Shown piece by piece: positions 1-11,939 of a DNA stretch of 64,000 bases. The DNA is taken from NCBI RefSeq assembly GCF_021134715.1, contig NC_060024.1, positions 3,782,001-3,846,000 on the forward strand, in the 5' to 3' direction. A program made the translations under genes and the position numbers. The stretch comes from Daphnia pulex. Taxonomy: Eukaryota; Arthropoda; Branchiopoda; Diplostraca; Daphniidae. The notes below the pieces were generated by a model. That model was not told the origin of the DNA and made no database searches. It saw nothing but the letters and a program-made list of their open reading frames with translations. Every line of letters starts with the position of its first letter. Position 1 is the stretch's first letter.

Positions 1-2334
1 GCATCCAATATCTTCGTAATGGTATATTCGACTTTAAAATTTTGTAAAATCTTGAAAAGAATGGTTAAAATCATTCATTAAAAATTAAAACAGAGGCCGT
101 TATATAGTCATTAAATCAAATGTAGTAAATACTTTAGTCGTTAGTTGCCACATTTCGAGTTCAGCTAGTCGTCGGCCGACACACATTCGCGTTCCGAAAC
201 CGAACGGAAGTACCACGTACTTGTGGTGATGACTCTCTTCTGGATCTCCCTTGATCCAGCGTTCTGGTTTAAATTCTTGAGCATTTGGAAAATACTCATC
301 CATTTCTGCCATCAACTGATGTAGGAACACCACCAGAGTCTTAAAAGTAATGAAAGACATATAATAACTTATAAATTTCACGTGTGAAATTAAGTTAAAC
401 AAAATTAAGGTTTACCCCTTTAGGAACACGATAGCCGGAAAGAACGAGTTCCTTGTCTATGATGCGGGTGTTCCCGACGACGGCAGGCCTCATTCTGGAA
501 AACCAAAAAGGGGATGAAAGAATAATTCAGATTACTTAGTCGGAAAGAAGAAACAATTACTAACCGCAGACTCTCCTTGATGCAAGCCTTTAGGTAGTGA
601 AGTTCGTTTAAATCACTGGGAGTTATCTCCTTCACCGTGCCTTTAGGTCCCAGGACAGAAAGTATTTCTTTTCGCAACTTTTATTGCTTTTCTGGATTCC
701 TTGCCAGGAAATATAGGAAAGACATTGTGTGGGACGTCTGTTACAAAGGATTATTTGATTAACAACTGCGCTTTCCGTGTTGATAAACTGATTCGATATT
801 ACAGTGTCGATTCCGGCCATCAACATGTCTACTACCATGCCAGTAGCGTCTTTGAGAGACATTCCGCGAATGAAGAATTCCTCTAAAAACATCGCAACAT
901 TTTTATTTCTCTATTATTTTATCTCTTAAAATTTAAGCGCGAATGAATAAGGTTAATAAATACCCAGAATGCTCGGATCTTCATCAGAATCAGCTGTCCG
1001 ATGTTTCATTACCTCTAGAGTTTGCTGGACATACTTGATAGCCGTACTAAAAGAGAACACGCCCTTGATAAATAGAAATTGCAAATAAATAATGTGGAAT
1101 AAACAAGTTACTCTGTGAAAAAGTCTTGGGCTTCGTAAAGGCTGTGAAGCTGTGGTGTGGAGAAGTATTTCCATAGTGGGAGACCATATTCGAGCTCATT
1201 AATGGCAGAAAATGATAAATTAGCAGCGCTGATCATTTTTTGTGCTTCTGAATCCGGAGCTAGATTAGGATCTAAGCACCCCAGCCTAGATAGTGTTTAA
1301 GCCAACAACTCCTACAGCTATATATTGAAATTTTTGTTGTTTGAATGTTTGACATGATATAAGCAATTGAAACCAAAGTGCGCTTACATTCTAAAGCCCA
1401 CCGGTACATTTCGTTGACAAAGTCTGGTTTCATCTCGTTATTTTCTTGTCGAATCAATCGAATTCTGTTTTGTTTCCAAACACAGGACCATCAAAAACAT
1501 CAGTAATAAATTGATACTATAAATTCCAAAAAGTCTAACCTGTCGATAAACTCTTGCGCAATTTGTCCCAATACAGGAATGTAATTGTTGACGTTTTTCG
1601 TTTTGAGAAAAGGTTGTTGAACTTTGGAACGTACTTTCCACCATGATTCTCCGTTGCCTGCCAAAATACCGGCCGAAGCAAATTGCTCTATACGTTTTTC
1701 AAGATAAGCCTTCAATGTTTCGAACCCCGGGCGCTCTGGAAATTTCCCTTCTGTACGAAACACCCTGAGAGGAAGTTTTTAAACTATTTCGATGAATAAT
1801 ACTAATTTTAAAAATTAATTGAAATACTTTTCAGCGTCCTCTGGTCTTGTGGTGGAAACTATAGGAGGTGCTCCTGGTATGATGTCTCTCCAGATACAAC
1901 CGTGCTTTTCGAATTGCAGTTTATGAAGTTCCAATATGCGGGTAATCGGTATCCCAGCACCTGTATAATATTCCTAAGTCACTAGGCCTACTTATTTCTC
2001 TTTCTATCATGGCTTAGGCCTATATTAAACTTTTTCCATGTAACAACGAAGCAGTAAAAGATTATACGGTACCTACAACGGGGAGCATGGCCCAACTAGT
2101 TCCCAAGACTGGAACCGACCGTAGTCCGGGCATCTCATCAAAGGATTTTGCGTTACTCCATTCCACATCTTCCACCACCTTCGGGGCGTTAGCGCCATTT
2201 TTCAAAACCACTTCGGGCGAAGCGGTGGCCGAGGCTTCGCTGCGTTGGACAATACGCGCGTGCTGATTCACCAGCTGCTGATAAGTCGTCCCCAATCGAC
2301 AATTTAGTCGACCAAGGGCAATACTTGCGATCAT
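1..2334 (-). pseudogene. mitochondrial-clan cytochrome P450, broken and cut by the window edge
   Basis: The exons read 5' to 3' as 2334-2073, 1960-1828, 1764-1540, 1464-1388, 1317-1112, 1046-964, 882-803, 737-about 559, then three more to base 1, where the gene runs off the window. Recognisable pieces are the substrate-side block NGESWWKVRSKVQQP, helix I with MAGIDT, the ExxR in KESLRLR, PERW, and the heme loop PFGFGTRMCVGRR. The basic RxCxGRR heme region and the Arg-rich amino end fit mitochondrial-clan P450s (families such as CYP302, CYP314 and CYP12). Two lesions are visible. A 4-bp duplication near 1287-1294 shifts frame between GLNT and RLGCLDP. An in-frame TAA at 681-683 sits where a Glu codon is expected between NPEKQ and KLRKE. 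All other splice joins keep frame. It could be a recent pseudogene, a null allele or carry sequence errors; the subfamily is not assigned. Confidence 0.8.
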
Positions 2335-3198
2335 AATGTTCCTGTAAGGTTCAAAATAAATGATCTATTCATTATCTTACTCGGTGTGTATATGCACCAA
2401 CAAAACAATTGGATCTTATCGCGCGTGGATGTTGACGGGAAAATGCGCACTTGAATAATATAAGGATTTGTTCTGTTTTGTGTTGATCTAGGACACAGAC
2501 AAGGCGTCAGTCAGTTGCATAATGTAATCCGAGCGAACCCGAGACAATAAAGTACCCAAACGGTAGACACCCAATGTTCAGTGTCTTCGTTTACCCGCAT
2601 CGATTTTGACATAGCGCATGCATTCTCCTCAGTCAGCTGTTCTGAACGCCCCACAAAAATACACACGAATCGTCCTAAGGTTTTTGTAGCTCTTTTGAAA
2701 GCTGCATCAGCACTATATCGTATTTTGCGTGATGTGTAGTTGAAGCTTTTACTAACAAAGGCACGGACTTGTATGCATTCCGATTAAATAGAAATGGGCT
2801 CAGTACACTGCAAAAAAACGTTAACTTACCTACGTTTCGTGACTGCGGTGGCGGTGCAGATAGCAGTGGAACACTGAGACCTACTTTGGACTGTCATGCC
2901 TTGCCAAGGCTGCGCAGCTACACTAAAGATAAATAGTACTTAAGTACTACACGACTAGCCAATAACACAGCGCACGTTGCGGTTTTTCTTATTCGAACGT
3001 CAATTGAAAAAGGTCGTTGAGTTTCGAATGGCGCCGAATTTTGTCGCGTTTAACAGTCCAACACACAAAATTGTGTACATATGCTGGCATCCCGTTCCGG
3101 TTTGCGAGGTTTCCGTAGGAAATATCAATTAAAACTTTAAAAAGGCAAAGGTAAAGTAAACATGAAATTCAAAATGAATGACATGAATCTGATTCGGT
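2335..3198. other. intergenic, upstream of the P450
   Basis: No supported coding sequence was seen. This is the 5' flank of the mitochondrial-type P450 and probably holds its promoter, but no convincing TATA box was found. Confidence 0.5.
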
Positions 3199-4320
3199 AT
3201 GGTGAATCAGAAGGGGGGGGCGCCCCCCCCCCCCTTCGCGCTTCGTTAATCGCTTAAATTACCGTTATACTTTTACATTAAATAGTATCAATCAAACATA
3301 GGCCTATCGGAACATAAAAAAAATATCTGTGAATCATAAGGGGTGCGACTTAGGTGTGGCGGAGGCTTCGCCCCGCCACCCCACGTCGCACTCTCTTTTC
3401 AGCTTAAGTTACAGCAAAATTTATTATTATCATAAGCAATATGAAATAAGAAATAATTAGTTATAGTTACAGATAAATCTATAAACAGTTAGAACAAACC
3501 AAACCACCCCACCCAACAACCCCCACCCCCTCTTACGCTTCGTTTTTCGTTTAAGTTATTCTGATTTTTTACTTGAAATAGTATACTAATTAAAATTAAT
3601 GCATATCGAAATCAATTAAAAAATATCGAAACATTGAAAAGTTATGTCCAAGTTATGTCAAACATTAGGGGTGCGACTTAGGTGTGGCGGAGCCTCTAGG
3701 CCGCTAGAGCCTAGATAGATGCCAACTTTTACTTTTGGTCGCTAGAGCCTAGATGCCAGTTTCTACGCGCGCAGTTCAAACCATTTTTCATTTTCGAGGC
3801 GCGCAGTTCAAACCGTTTTCCATTTTCTACGCGCGCAGTTCAAAATTCCAAATCGCCATCTATTGGCGAAATTTGAACTAATCCTCCCGTATGCAAAAAA
3901 GTATATAATTGATTTCGATATGTTTCAATTTAATTAGTATATAATATTTCAAGTAAAAATATCACAAAATCTTAAACGAAAAAAAAGAAACGTAAGAGGG
4001 GGGGCAGGGGTTGGCGGTTAGGGTAGTTTTTCCAACTGGTTTATAGATTTATCTGTAACTATAACTAATTATTTCTCATTTCATATTGCTGATAATAAAT
4101 ATTGCTGTAATTTTAGCTAAAAAGTGCGACTTGAGGTGGCGGGTTGAAGTCTCCGCCACACCCAAGTTGCACCCTTCATGATTGACAGATAACTTTTGGA
4201 ATGTTTCTATATTTCTATGTGTTTTCATTTTAACTGTTATACTATTTCATTTAAAAGTATCACAATAACTTACACGAAAAACGAAGCGTTAGGGGGGGGG
4301 GGGGAGTCACCACACAGTAT
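3199..4320. repeat. long imperfect inverted repeat (foldback-like element)
   Basis: The left arm, about 3215-3620, reappears as its reverse complement at about 3890-4310. Shared blocks include the GTGCGACTTAGGTGTGGCGG-type segment, an ATTAGTTATAGTTACAGATAAATC-like segment, and a C-run followed by a CTTACGCTTCGTTTTTCG-like segment. Inside the left arm the C-run/CTTCG.../TAGTAT.../GGGTGCGACTTAGG unit occurs twice in tandem (about 3225-3375 and 3527-3690). Homopolymer C or G runs of 7-13 bases sit at 3215-3234, about 3527, about 3998 and 4295. The spacer between the arms holds a minisatellite. No ORF suggests a transposase. It could be a foldback element or a stack of short nonautonomous elements. 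Confidence 0.75.
3764..3846. repeat. minisatellite of about 31-bp units
   Basis: Three near-identical units occur in a row, each built on GCGCGCAGTTCAAA followed by a CCATTTTCATTTTC-like stretch. It lies in the loop between the arms of the foldback repeat. A second small duplication just before it repeats GGTCGCTAGAGCCTAGAT-like sequence around 3700-3755. Confidence 0.8.
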
Positions 4321-4758
4321 CAGATTCAAATATTTGCATTTTTTAAATATTTTGCTTCTTTATATTATTTACTTCATATTTCCTTCGGGAACCTCGCAAA
4401 CAGGTTGCCAGCATTTTTAAAAACTATTTTTTTAATTGAGTGCTTTAACTCAATTCCTTAATAAAAACACCACAGAAGAAAAAAATTTAAACAACAGCAT
4501 TGCCAAATTTTACATGAAATTGGCAAAAAAAAATTTTTTTTTTTCTAAATATATGTATTTGAAATTTTTTGAAATTGGATTGAATTTTTTCGAATTACTA
4601 CGTATGGAACCGCCAAACTCCCCCAGTATTAAATACTTTGCTGACCCCCTCCCTAACTAGCTCTAGGCCTACTACGTTATATGTGGACTGAACGTTCCCT
4701 GAGTGAATCTCAGGTAAATATTTAATTTTGTTTGTGACAAAATTCAACATTTTTCCCC
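4321..4758. other. AT-rich intergenic stretch
   Basis: Short open frames here are A/T-run artefacts (Asn/Lys/Phe rich). It is the 3' flank of the downstream minus-strand gene. One TAGGCCTA palindrome lies at 4664-4671. Confidence 0.5.
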
Positions 4759-6716
4759 CTAAATCTTGAGGATGATATCTTTTAATTGACTTGTCCAGTC
4801 GTGGCCCTTTAAGAAGACGTGTCGGGGCGTGGCATTTTCGGTATCCAGTTTTAATCTCTCCACTCTATGGTGTGTCGACTTGTTCAATCCTGCCGCTTCA
4901 CAGGCCTCGGGAAATTTTGCCGGTGATGCCGTAGCTAGACAAACGAATACCTTTTCTTCCCTACAAACCAATAAAAGTGACCGGAAAAAAAAACTCATTA
5001 AACCGGATCAAGGTATGTAAAGTACACGGGGAGAGATTAAAAAAAATTACTCACCGTTGCTCTACGTTGAAACAGTAGGAGACAGCAGTTGCAGTGTGGG
5101 GACAAATAACATAATTGTATTTGCTATGGCAAAGCTGCATGGCCTGAACGATGTCGCTATCACTCACGGACACAGACTCTACTATAACATCCTGGATTGC
5201 GGCCAAAATCTCCGCTGAAAGTGTCACCTTTCCGCTTTGTTCAAAATCCTGCATGACATTTCGAACGGCCAGCGCATCGCCATGAGTTGCAAAATACAAC
5301 ACTCTTTCAATATTGTAAGGAGCCTATATCATGTTTTTAAAGAAAATTTCAATAACCAAGTGTGTTAAATTTCAGGATGGAATTACTTGAATATCCATCG
5401 ATGGTGCTAAGGAAGCGGCCACGTCAGGCACCGGACTATAATCTCCATTTTGAAATGATCGTGCTAAAATATCATTGGAATTTACCGTGGCGACCAGCTT
5501 GATCGGGAAACCCATTTCACGAGCAAGGGATCCAGCTAAAAAAAAATATATTAAAAGGAAACAACAATACATTCTGGCTATTTGTCTTTAGTGGAGAACA
5601 AAATAAAAATTTCTAAATCCAAACCGGCCAAATTTCCAGCCGCTCCAGTTGGTACAACGATGCAAATCTCATCGCCAATGTTGGGACAGCACTGGAGGTA
5701 TATGTAAGCATAGTGAGCTGTTTGAAGGAGAACTCGGCCCCATTGTATGCTGTTGAAAGAGCAAAGACTGTTAGCCGCTGAGAAGTGCTGGTCTTGGAAA
5801 CATTCTTTGATGGGTTCGTCCCCATCGTCGGAACTTCCCTCAACTTTTAAAAAATGAAAGAAAGACAAAAATAGGAATATCCGGATTTATCATATTAATG
5901 TTTCTCTTGTTACCCGCACAAATGTGTACGTTTGGCGCTTTGACAGTCAGCATTTGGAGCTCTTGGATTTTCGATACCCGATTCAAAGGATATAGTAAGA
6001 CCAAGTCTACTCTTTCTAGGTTGGCGACACTGTGAGCGGAAGCGGGACCGGTATCGCCAGCAGTCCCTACCAAAATTTTAACGCGTTTTTCTTGACCCTT
6101 CTTTAGAGACACAAATAAAAGAACTTTTCAATTTTTATCTAAATTTGATGCATAATTATTTATAATTATAATATACCTTTTTCTTCAAGAAAATTTCCAA
6201 AAGTTTGGCAAGTACAGCTATAGATAAATCTTTAAATGACAAGGTGGGTCCTTGAAAGAGCTCAGCAATATACATTTTGTCATCTAACTTTTCAAGGTGT
6301 ATAACCTTCTCGGGATATTCGAAATCTTTGAACGCTGAACCAACGACTCCTATTTATAGCAGCATTTTAAATGTAATGCATTTTACACAACAAATGAAAA
6401 ACCAAATAATATTCACCTTCAATTTCTCTATCTGTAAGCTCATCTTCTGAAGTGAACAGTCTAAGTATTTTTTGCACAATGCCAGGGTATTTCAAGTCTT
6501 TCCAAGAATGAAATTCATTTTTTGTTATTGTTGGAATATGATCACACACATAAAGTCCTCCATCTTTGGCATAACCTTAAAATACAAAAATTTTAATAAA
6601 TAAATTTGTTAACAATCTACTATATATTGAGTTCTAAATACCTGGTGAGCATAAAACTTCTTCAAATGAAAAGAGATCACTAGTACCACTTGAAGATCTA
6701 GTGCTCCTGTATTTCA
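4759..6716 (-). CDS. THNSL2: threonine synthase-like protein 2 (PLP-dependent lyase family)
   Basis: A multi-exon minus-strand gene reads without breaks from ATG at 6716 to TAG at 4759-4761, about 460 residues. The amino part has the family block YAKDGGLYVCDHIP. The PLP lysine lies in FQGPTLSFKDLS (near residue 120), and the phosphate-binding loop is GTAGDTGPA. Later blocks are PTGAAGNLAGG, THGDA and the carboxyl-end LATASPAKFPEA. Animals lack threonine synthesis. The animal THNSL2 family is reported to act on O-phospho-homoserine-type substrates, giving 2-oxobutyrate, so the same cytosolic role is inferred here. Introns are short (about 60-100 bp). ATG at 6716 is chosen because MKYRSTR leads directly into the conserved LFSFEEVL region and a good donor follows. 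Confidence 0.92.
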
Positions 6717-7463
6717 TTTTCACCCTTAGATTTGATAGGCACAAGGTCAGCAAAGAAAGTGTCTAGAAAGTCGTCAAGTGTCGTCAAGGAAATGTGTGTT
6801 TTGGTGTGGTACACCCGGGTACATCACTTAGAATTTGTAATCTAATCTCAGACAGCCGCCGGCATTATTAGATCACATAAGCTAATATTGATATAAAGAA
6901 AAATTGAAAAAAAAAAACACTCACGAGCGATTGGATTGGACTATCCAGCAAAGCAATACGTATTCCAATGTTTATATTGCTACGCTAATACATATTTATC
7001 AGCATGTGAGAAATAAAAGTCTACTTCTATCTCTATGAGATCAAAGAACAAACAGAAATGGTGTGATTTCTTTGATAGTGATAATTAAAACACTTCAACA
7101 GGATATTTGTTTTTGTTTGCTTGTGGATTTAGCGATAAGCGAACTAATCAATCACGAAACAGTCACGCATGGATCACGCTGCTTGTCAATGGACGCTTCT
7201 AACAACAGATGACGCTGGTCGTGAACATACGATACGAAAGTCACGGAGGAATAGTCACGGAGGAATAACATGAGCATTTACTGTATTTCGATTTATCTTA
7301 GTTTTCATTTCAAAATAGGATTCCGGGGAACGAAAGCTGCGTTGGGAAACAAAACAATTATTTTAAGTTGATAATAGATGAGGAACATGAGGGAATTAAA
7401 CTTCAACAGGGAAATGATTGAAAACAAAGAACATTTTTTTTTTTTGGCAAAACTGAAATTATA
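6717..7463. other. intergenic between two minus-strand genes
   Basis: This holds the 5' flank of the THNSL2-like gene and the 3' flank of the RS-rich gene. No coding signal was seen. Around 7230-7265 the short phrase AGTCACGGAGGAATA is duplicated directly. Confidence 0.5.
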
Positions 7464-10400
7464 TTACCAATAACGAATTCCTTTTCCCTTTAAGGGAGAT
7501 GAGGCTTTTGAGGATTGCCAAGGATCAGAAGAGAGTTCTTTAGAAGGGAGATATTTTTCCTGGTAATTTGGAGATATTGGAATTATTACAGGATCTTGTG
7601 ATGTTTGAAGAGAATCTAACGAATCCGAAGGGGAAGTTCTGTCATTTTTTTTCAGCAATCGATTTATCCTGGGATCCAGTTGACGGTAATAGAAACTCTC
7701 ATTATTTGGTTGAGAAGGAACAAATGAATGTTGGCGACTTGAAGTAGTCTCAATCAGATAAATGTCATCCAAATCGGTTGGCTGCTTCTCTATGGGGCGC
7801 TGAATGTGGGTATTTCCGAGGTTAGATTCACGATTTGCATTGTTTAATCGATACGGGTTATCCACAGCGGGATGAGAAATCCCATCATCGCTTCGACAGA
7901 ATCTGGAATCTACTGGAATGATTGTGATTGGAGAATCAAGTTCATCTAACGGAATACCAAAATTTTTCAAATCAACGCAAGACAATCCCGTCATTTCTTG
8001 TATAGTGGGATATCGAATCGACGAAGGAGGAGCTGGAGCCGTTGGGTTGGTGACTTGGCAGCTTTGATATTTTCGGTGTTTCTTGGATAAAGGAGATGAC
8101 GGAGAAAAAGACGAAGACATTTTTTGACTCAAATTGACAGCATCCCTCTCTGGGAGTCTTTCTTCCAATCGGCGCAAGTATTTAACAAGATCGCGTTTTT
8201 GCTGCGCGGTCAACGTCCGGAAATTTAAAATCAGGGTTTTCAGTTCTTCACCGTTGAATAGTTGATCTTTTTCAAAATGACACTCATTCGAATTGCTAGC
8301 ACTTGATGTTGAATCCTTGTCTTTCAACTCAGCCACGCTGGGAGACCCAATAGCTGAGGGCAATGTTGTAGTCGATTGAAGAGGGCGCAACATTCCAACA
8401 GCTTGCAGATTGCTAATTAGTGACGCCATGTTAAAACCCGGAGGTCCGTCCGAGGAAGTACTAGAATGTGAAGTAACTGAAGGCTGCTTGAGGAGGCGAG
8501 TAACGTTTTCAATAGCCCGCGAGGCAGCTGTTCCTTTAACTCCATCCAGGAATCCAGCCGAAATTAATCCTTTCAACTTCTCTTTCGATGTGTCGAGCAA
8601 ATCAACGCAGGTTGGATCTTCGTTCAACAGTTTAGATGAGCTACCAACTTCACGGCGTTCAGACGATAGGGCTCGCGTAAGCAAACCCATGATGCTTGGA
8701 CCAAGAGAACCGAGACTGTCCTCAAGGGCGACCAACATTCGAAGAACTTCCAGAAAATTTGGACCCGAAGGAAGCGGCACATCTTCTGGGATTCGGGAAG
8801 TATTTCCAACAACACGGCAAATGAGCTTCGGATTTTGGGCGACTCTTAGTTCTTCAAAAGACAACGCGTTAGGAGAAGATACGTCAGCTGTTGGGATTTC
8901 AGTAGGAAGAGGAGCATCTTCAGCCTGAGGCAAATTCTTTGTCTGGTGTCCTACTTTCTCAAGATTTCCAGCGGGATCAAGCGTGACGGGTTTTTTCCAA
9001 CGATTTTGCCAACCGAATTGAACTGGCTTGCGATTTTGTACAGATTCCGATTCATATTCTTTCTCCGTTGCAGAATTATCTTGAACATCTTCATCATCGA
9101 CTAATCCGTACTTTTTTTCCAATAACGATTTCTTTTTCTTGATTAGTTCTTTGTCTAGTTTCTTCATTCGACGGAACCAAAAAGCAAACCAATCCGGCTT
9201 GAAATCATAAGTGATAACATTTTTCCCTTCTTCTACAAGTTCGGTGCTGCGTTTCTTCCAGAAGGCTTTCCATTCTTCGGCGTAGAGAGGATGTTCTTCG
9301 GGTCGTTCCTTGTAAATTTTGTGTTTGCTACGAAGCTTTCCTTTATACGAATCCAACTCTTGATCAAGTTTCCACAGGCGGCTTCTTTTATTAACTCTAG
9401 TGTTGTCATTGTCATGTTGTTTAGCGCGCACAGGGGACGCCAATCTACTTTTGCCTTTTCGCTGAGTTACGAGGATTTCATAACCAATTGCATTTCGAAC
9501 ACTGTTAGTCGATGATGGATGTCGTTCTTGATGTTTTAGGGGCTGCGGCTGCTGCTGCTTATTGGAATTGAATTTTGAACGAAACTGTTTCGGAGATCGA
9601 GATGGAGTCCTGGATTTGGAAACCGCATAACGATCTCTAGAACTGGAACTTGGACGGAATCGCTTCGGGGATCGAGATGGATTCCTGAATTTAGAAACCG
9701 CATTACGATCTCGAGAACTGGACCTTGGACGGGATCGCTTCGGAGATCGAGATGGAGTCCTGGATTTAGAAACAGCATAACGATCTCTAGAACTGGACCT
9801 TGGACGGGATCGCTTTGGAGATCGGGAAGGAGATCTGTAACTGGTACTGCGACCTCTAGAACTGATTCCCGAGCGCTTTGGAGACCGTGATCGGGACCTA
9901 AAAATAGAAAGAAGGGTTGTTTTGTAAGGCAAGTTTGTATTTCTATTTATTACAAACTATTTACCTCAACTTGGAATGTGATTTTGTTCGTTGAGGACTG
10001 CTGAATTTTTGTGCGACTTGTTTTCCCAATATTTCTTTCTCAACTACAATATCGTCATCTGATTCCGCTGGCTGATATGAAGGCTTTTCAGCAGTTACAT
10101 CTTCTTCGTTATTCAGGCAGATTGATCGGGATAGAGGGTTCAAGGGCCAAACCATGTTTTGTGGAATTTTACTTGAAACTGTTTCACCGCTACCTTTAAG
10201 TTTCAAAAAATTAATTGATTACATTTTGGATCAGAGTGAAAAGTAAATGTTATATACCTCGTTCGCTGAGGGTCTGGGAAGTTGGGAGGAAGACGATATT
10301 TCCATCAACCTTTTCACTAAGAAGAGAAAAGGATAAACGATTAACTTTAATTCTAATCAACAAAGTAAAAAGTTAATACCAGTCGTTGTCTGAAAGAGAA

Positions 10401-11939
10401 TCATCATCCGATAGAAAGATGACTTGTGTTTCTTGGCCAAATTTCGTGCCACTACCTTTTTTCAATGGATCAGATGTGTCCGAATTCATTCTTTCTGAGC
10501 TGTTTGCTAACATTCCATCTTTACAAAACACAAAAGAAATAGTGATTATAGAATTTAAACTTTTATATTGTTCGACTTTTCTTTAAATAAAAAACCTGTC
10601 ACGCACCTAATTGAGAAACAGCATAGCCACCAGGCTTTACGTTGTTAGCTTGAGTTTCAACTTCAGTATCAGTAAACGGAGAGGTAATATCATAATAGAC
10701 CAAAAATGGAGATTCTCTAAAATAATAAAAGACAAAATTATTCAATGTAAATAGAATTCCTATTATTGCTGCCATATGATTGACTTGCGGTACACAATTC
10801 AGTTTCACGGAAATACCTGCTATTTAAAAATGAAAAGATTCATGTATAGTATACCTTAAATGAGTCCCGAGATCGATTTTCGTTCGAAAATGTTTAGATT
10901 TTACATCCCACTGGGTGCGATGACAGGGCAAGACCTGTAAACGACCTTTCAATGATTCAATTCGGCTGACGATAGCTCCCAGGTATTCATGAATTTCGGG
11001 CGTCCAATTTTCTAAGCAAGGATCAGCTTGCAGAAACAAAGAGTATGCTCGAGGGAAGTATTTCCGCTGCATTAACATTTGCAACAAAAATTATTAAACT
11101 GAAGTAAATCGAATAAGTTGAAAGAATAAACTTGCCAAATAGGAAATGCGATGAGCTGACGATTCCATATGCTTCATAATGTTTTCCACAATGTCGCATC
11201 GCTTCTCACACAAAACGCAGATGTAAAATGCATGAACTGGGCAAGTCACATCATCCGATGCATCTGGATGTACTTCCACAACATATTCGAGTCCTGGTGA
11301 ATAATTATACATTAACTAAACCGAAATCCGATCATTTAAAACAAACTGCAAATATTACCAATCAAAGGCGAATCATAATATGTTTCCAACGATGAAGCTA
11401 TCAGTGGTTGCAATTCAGATGGAAACAGCAGATCTTCACAACCTGTGGAGTAAAATAATAAATAATCCCATTTATCACATTAAGACATTTCTTTACAGAC
11501 AGAAGCTGACATAATGGCTTTAGCGAAGATTATTTGTCAGCATCAAATTACCTGGAGGTGTTTCATCTTCTTCCCCAGTTTCCAAGAAAATCTTTGGCTG
11601 TCTAATAATGGGGCCATCACAGTCTTTTGCATCCTCTTAAAATACAAAATTCAAGAATGTAATGAAGTAAGTTATGAACACAGTTGAAAAGGGTGATAAA
11701 GTTTTAGGCCTACTAAGATCTGTTGTTGTTGCCAATCTAACATTATTATAGAGCCTGAGTTGGTGACCAAAGGTTGTCACATGTTTGGTGACATCTCTGA
11801 TGTTTGGGATCAATAAGCTGCATAGGTTACAGTGAATTTGGTTACCATTATTGCTTTGCTGAGAGAAGATGGAGTGGACTGCACCATCTTCTGAGTGAAA
11901 TACAGCATCTTCGACTAGTTTGTTGTTTATTCCCTCATC
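7464..11939 (-). CDS. RS-rich nuclear protein with two U1/jaz-type zinc fingers
   Basis: At least nine coding exons are joined in frame. The most upstream one recognised (11939-11714) encodes a C-x2-C-x12-H-x5-H finger, HCNLCSLLIPNIRDVTKH...GH. A second finger lies at about 11300-11140, FYICVLCEKRCDIVENIMKH...AH, followed by the block YFPRAYSLFLQ. Acidic linker exons come next, then a large exon (9899-7464, about 811 residues) that opens with an Arg/Ser domain, has Lys/Glu-rich helices, and ends in RYW plus stop. RS domains and fingers of this spacing suggest a nuclear, RNA- or splicing-linked role; this is inference. The layout recalls the arthropod CG7065-type proteins, but that match is from memory and unchecked. 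The start codon lies upstream of 11939 in an exon I could not place. TAGGCCTA overlaps the donor of the first listed exon (11705-11712). Confidence 0.8.
9598..9835 (-). repeat. coding 75-bp tandem repeat (25-residue RS units)
   Basis: Three full units and a partial one encode variants of SRSPKRSRPRSSSRDRYAVS followed by KSRTP. Units differ by a few substitutions (NAVSKFRNP, KRFRPSSSS), so they arose by duplication within the exon and have begun to diverge. They make up most of the Arg/Ser domain of the surrounding gene. Confidence 0.9.

Noticed and set aside
3215-3234. G8-C13 run as a terminator hairpin
   Set aside because: Part of the repeat arms where C/G runs recur; no gene ends there.
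8410-8928. 172-codon plus-strand frame inside the RS-rich gene
   Set aside because: Lies antisense to a clearly coding exon; a codon-bias shadow.
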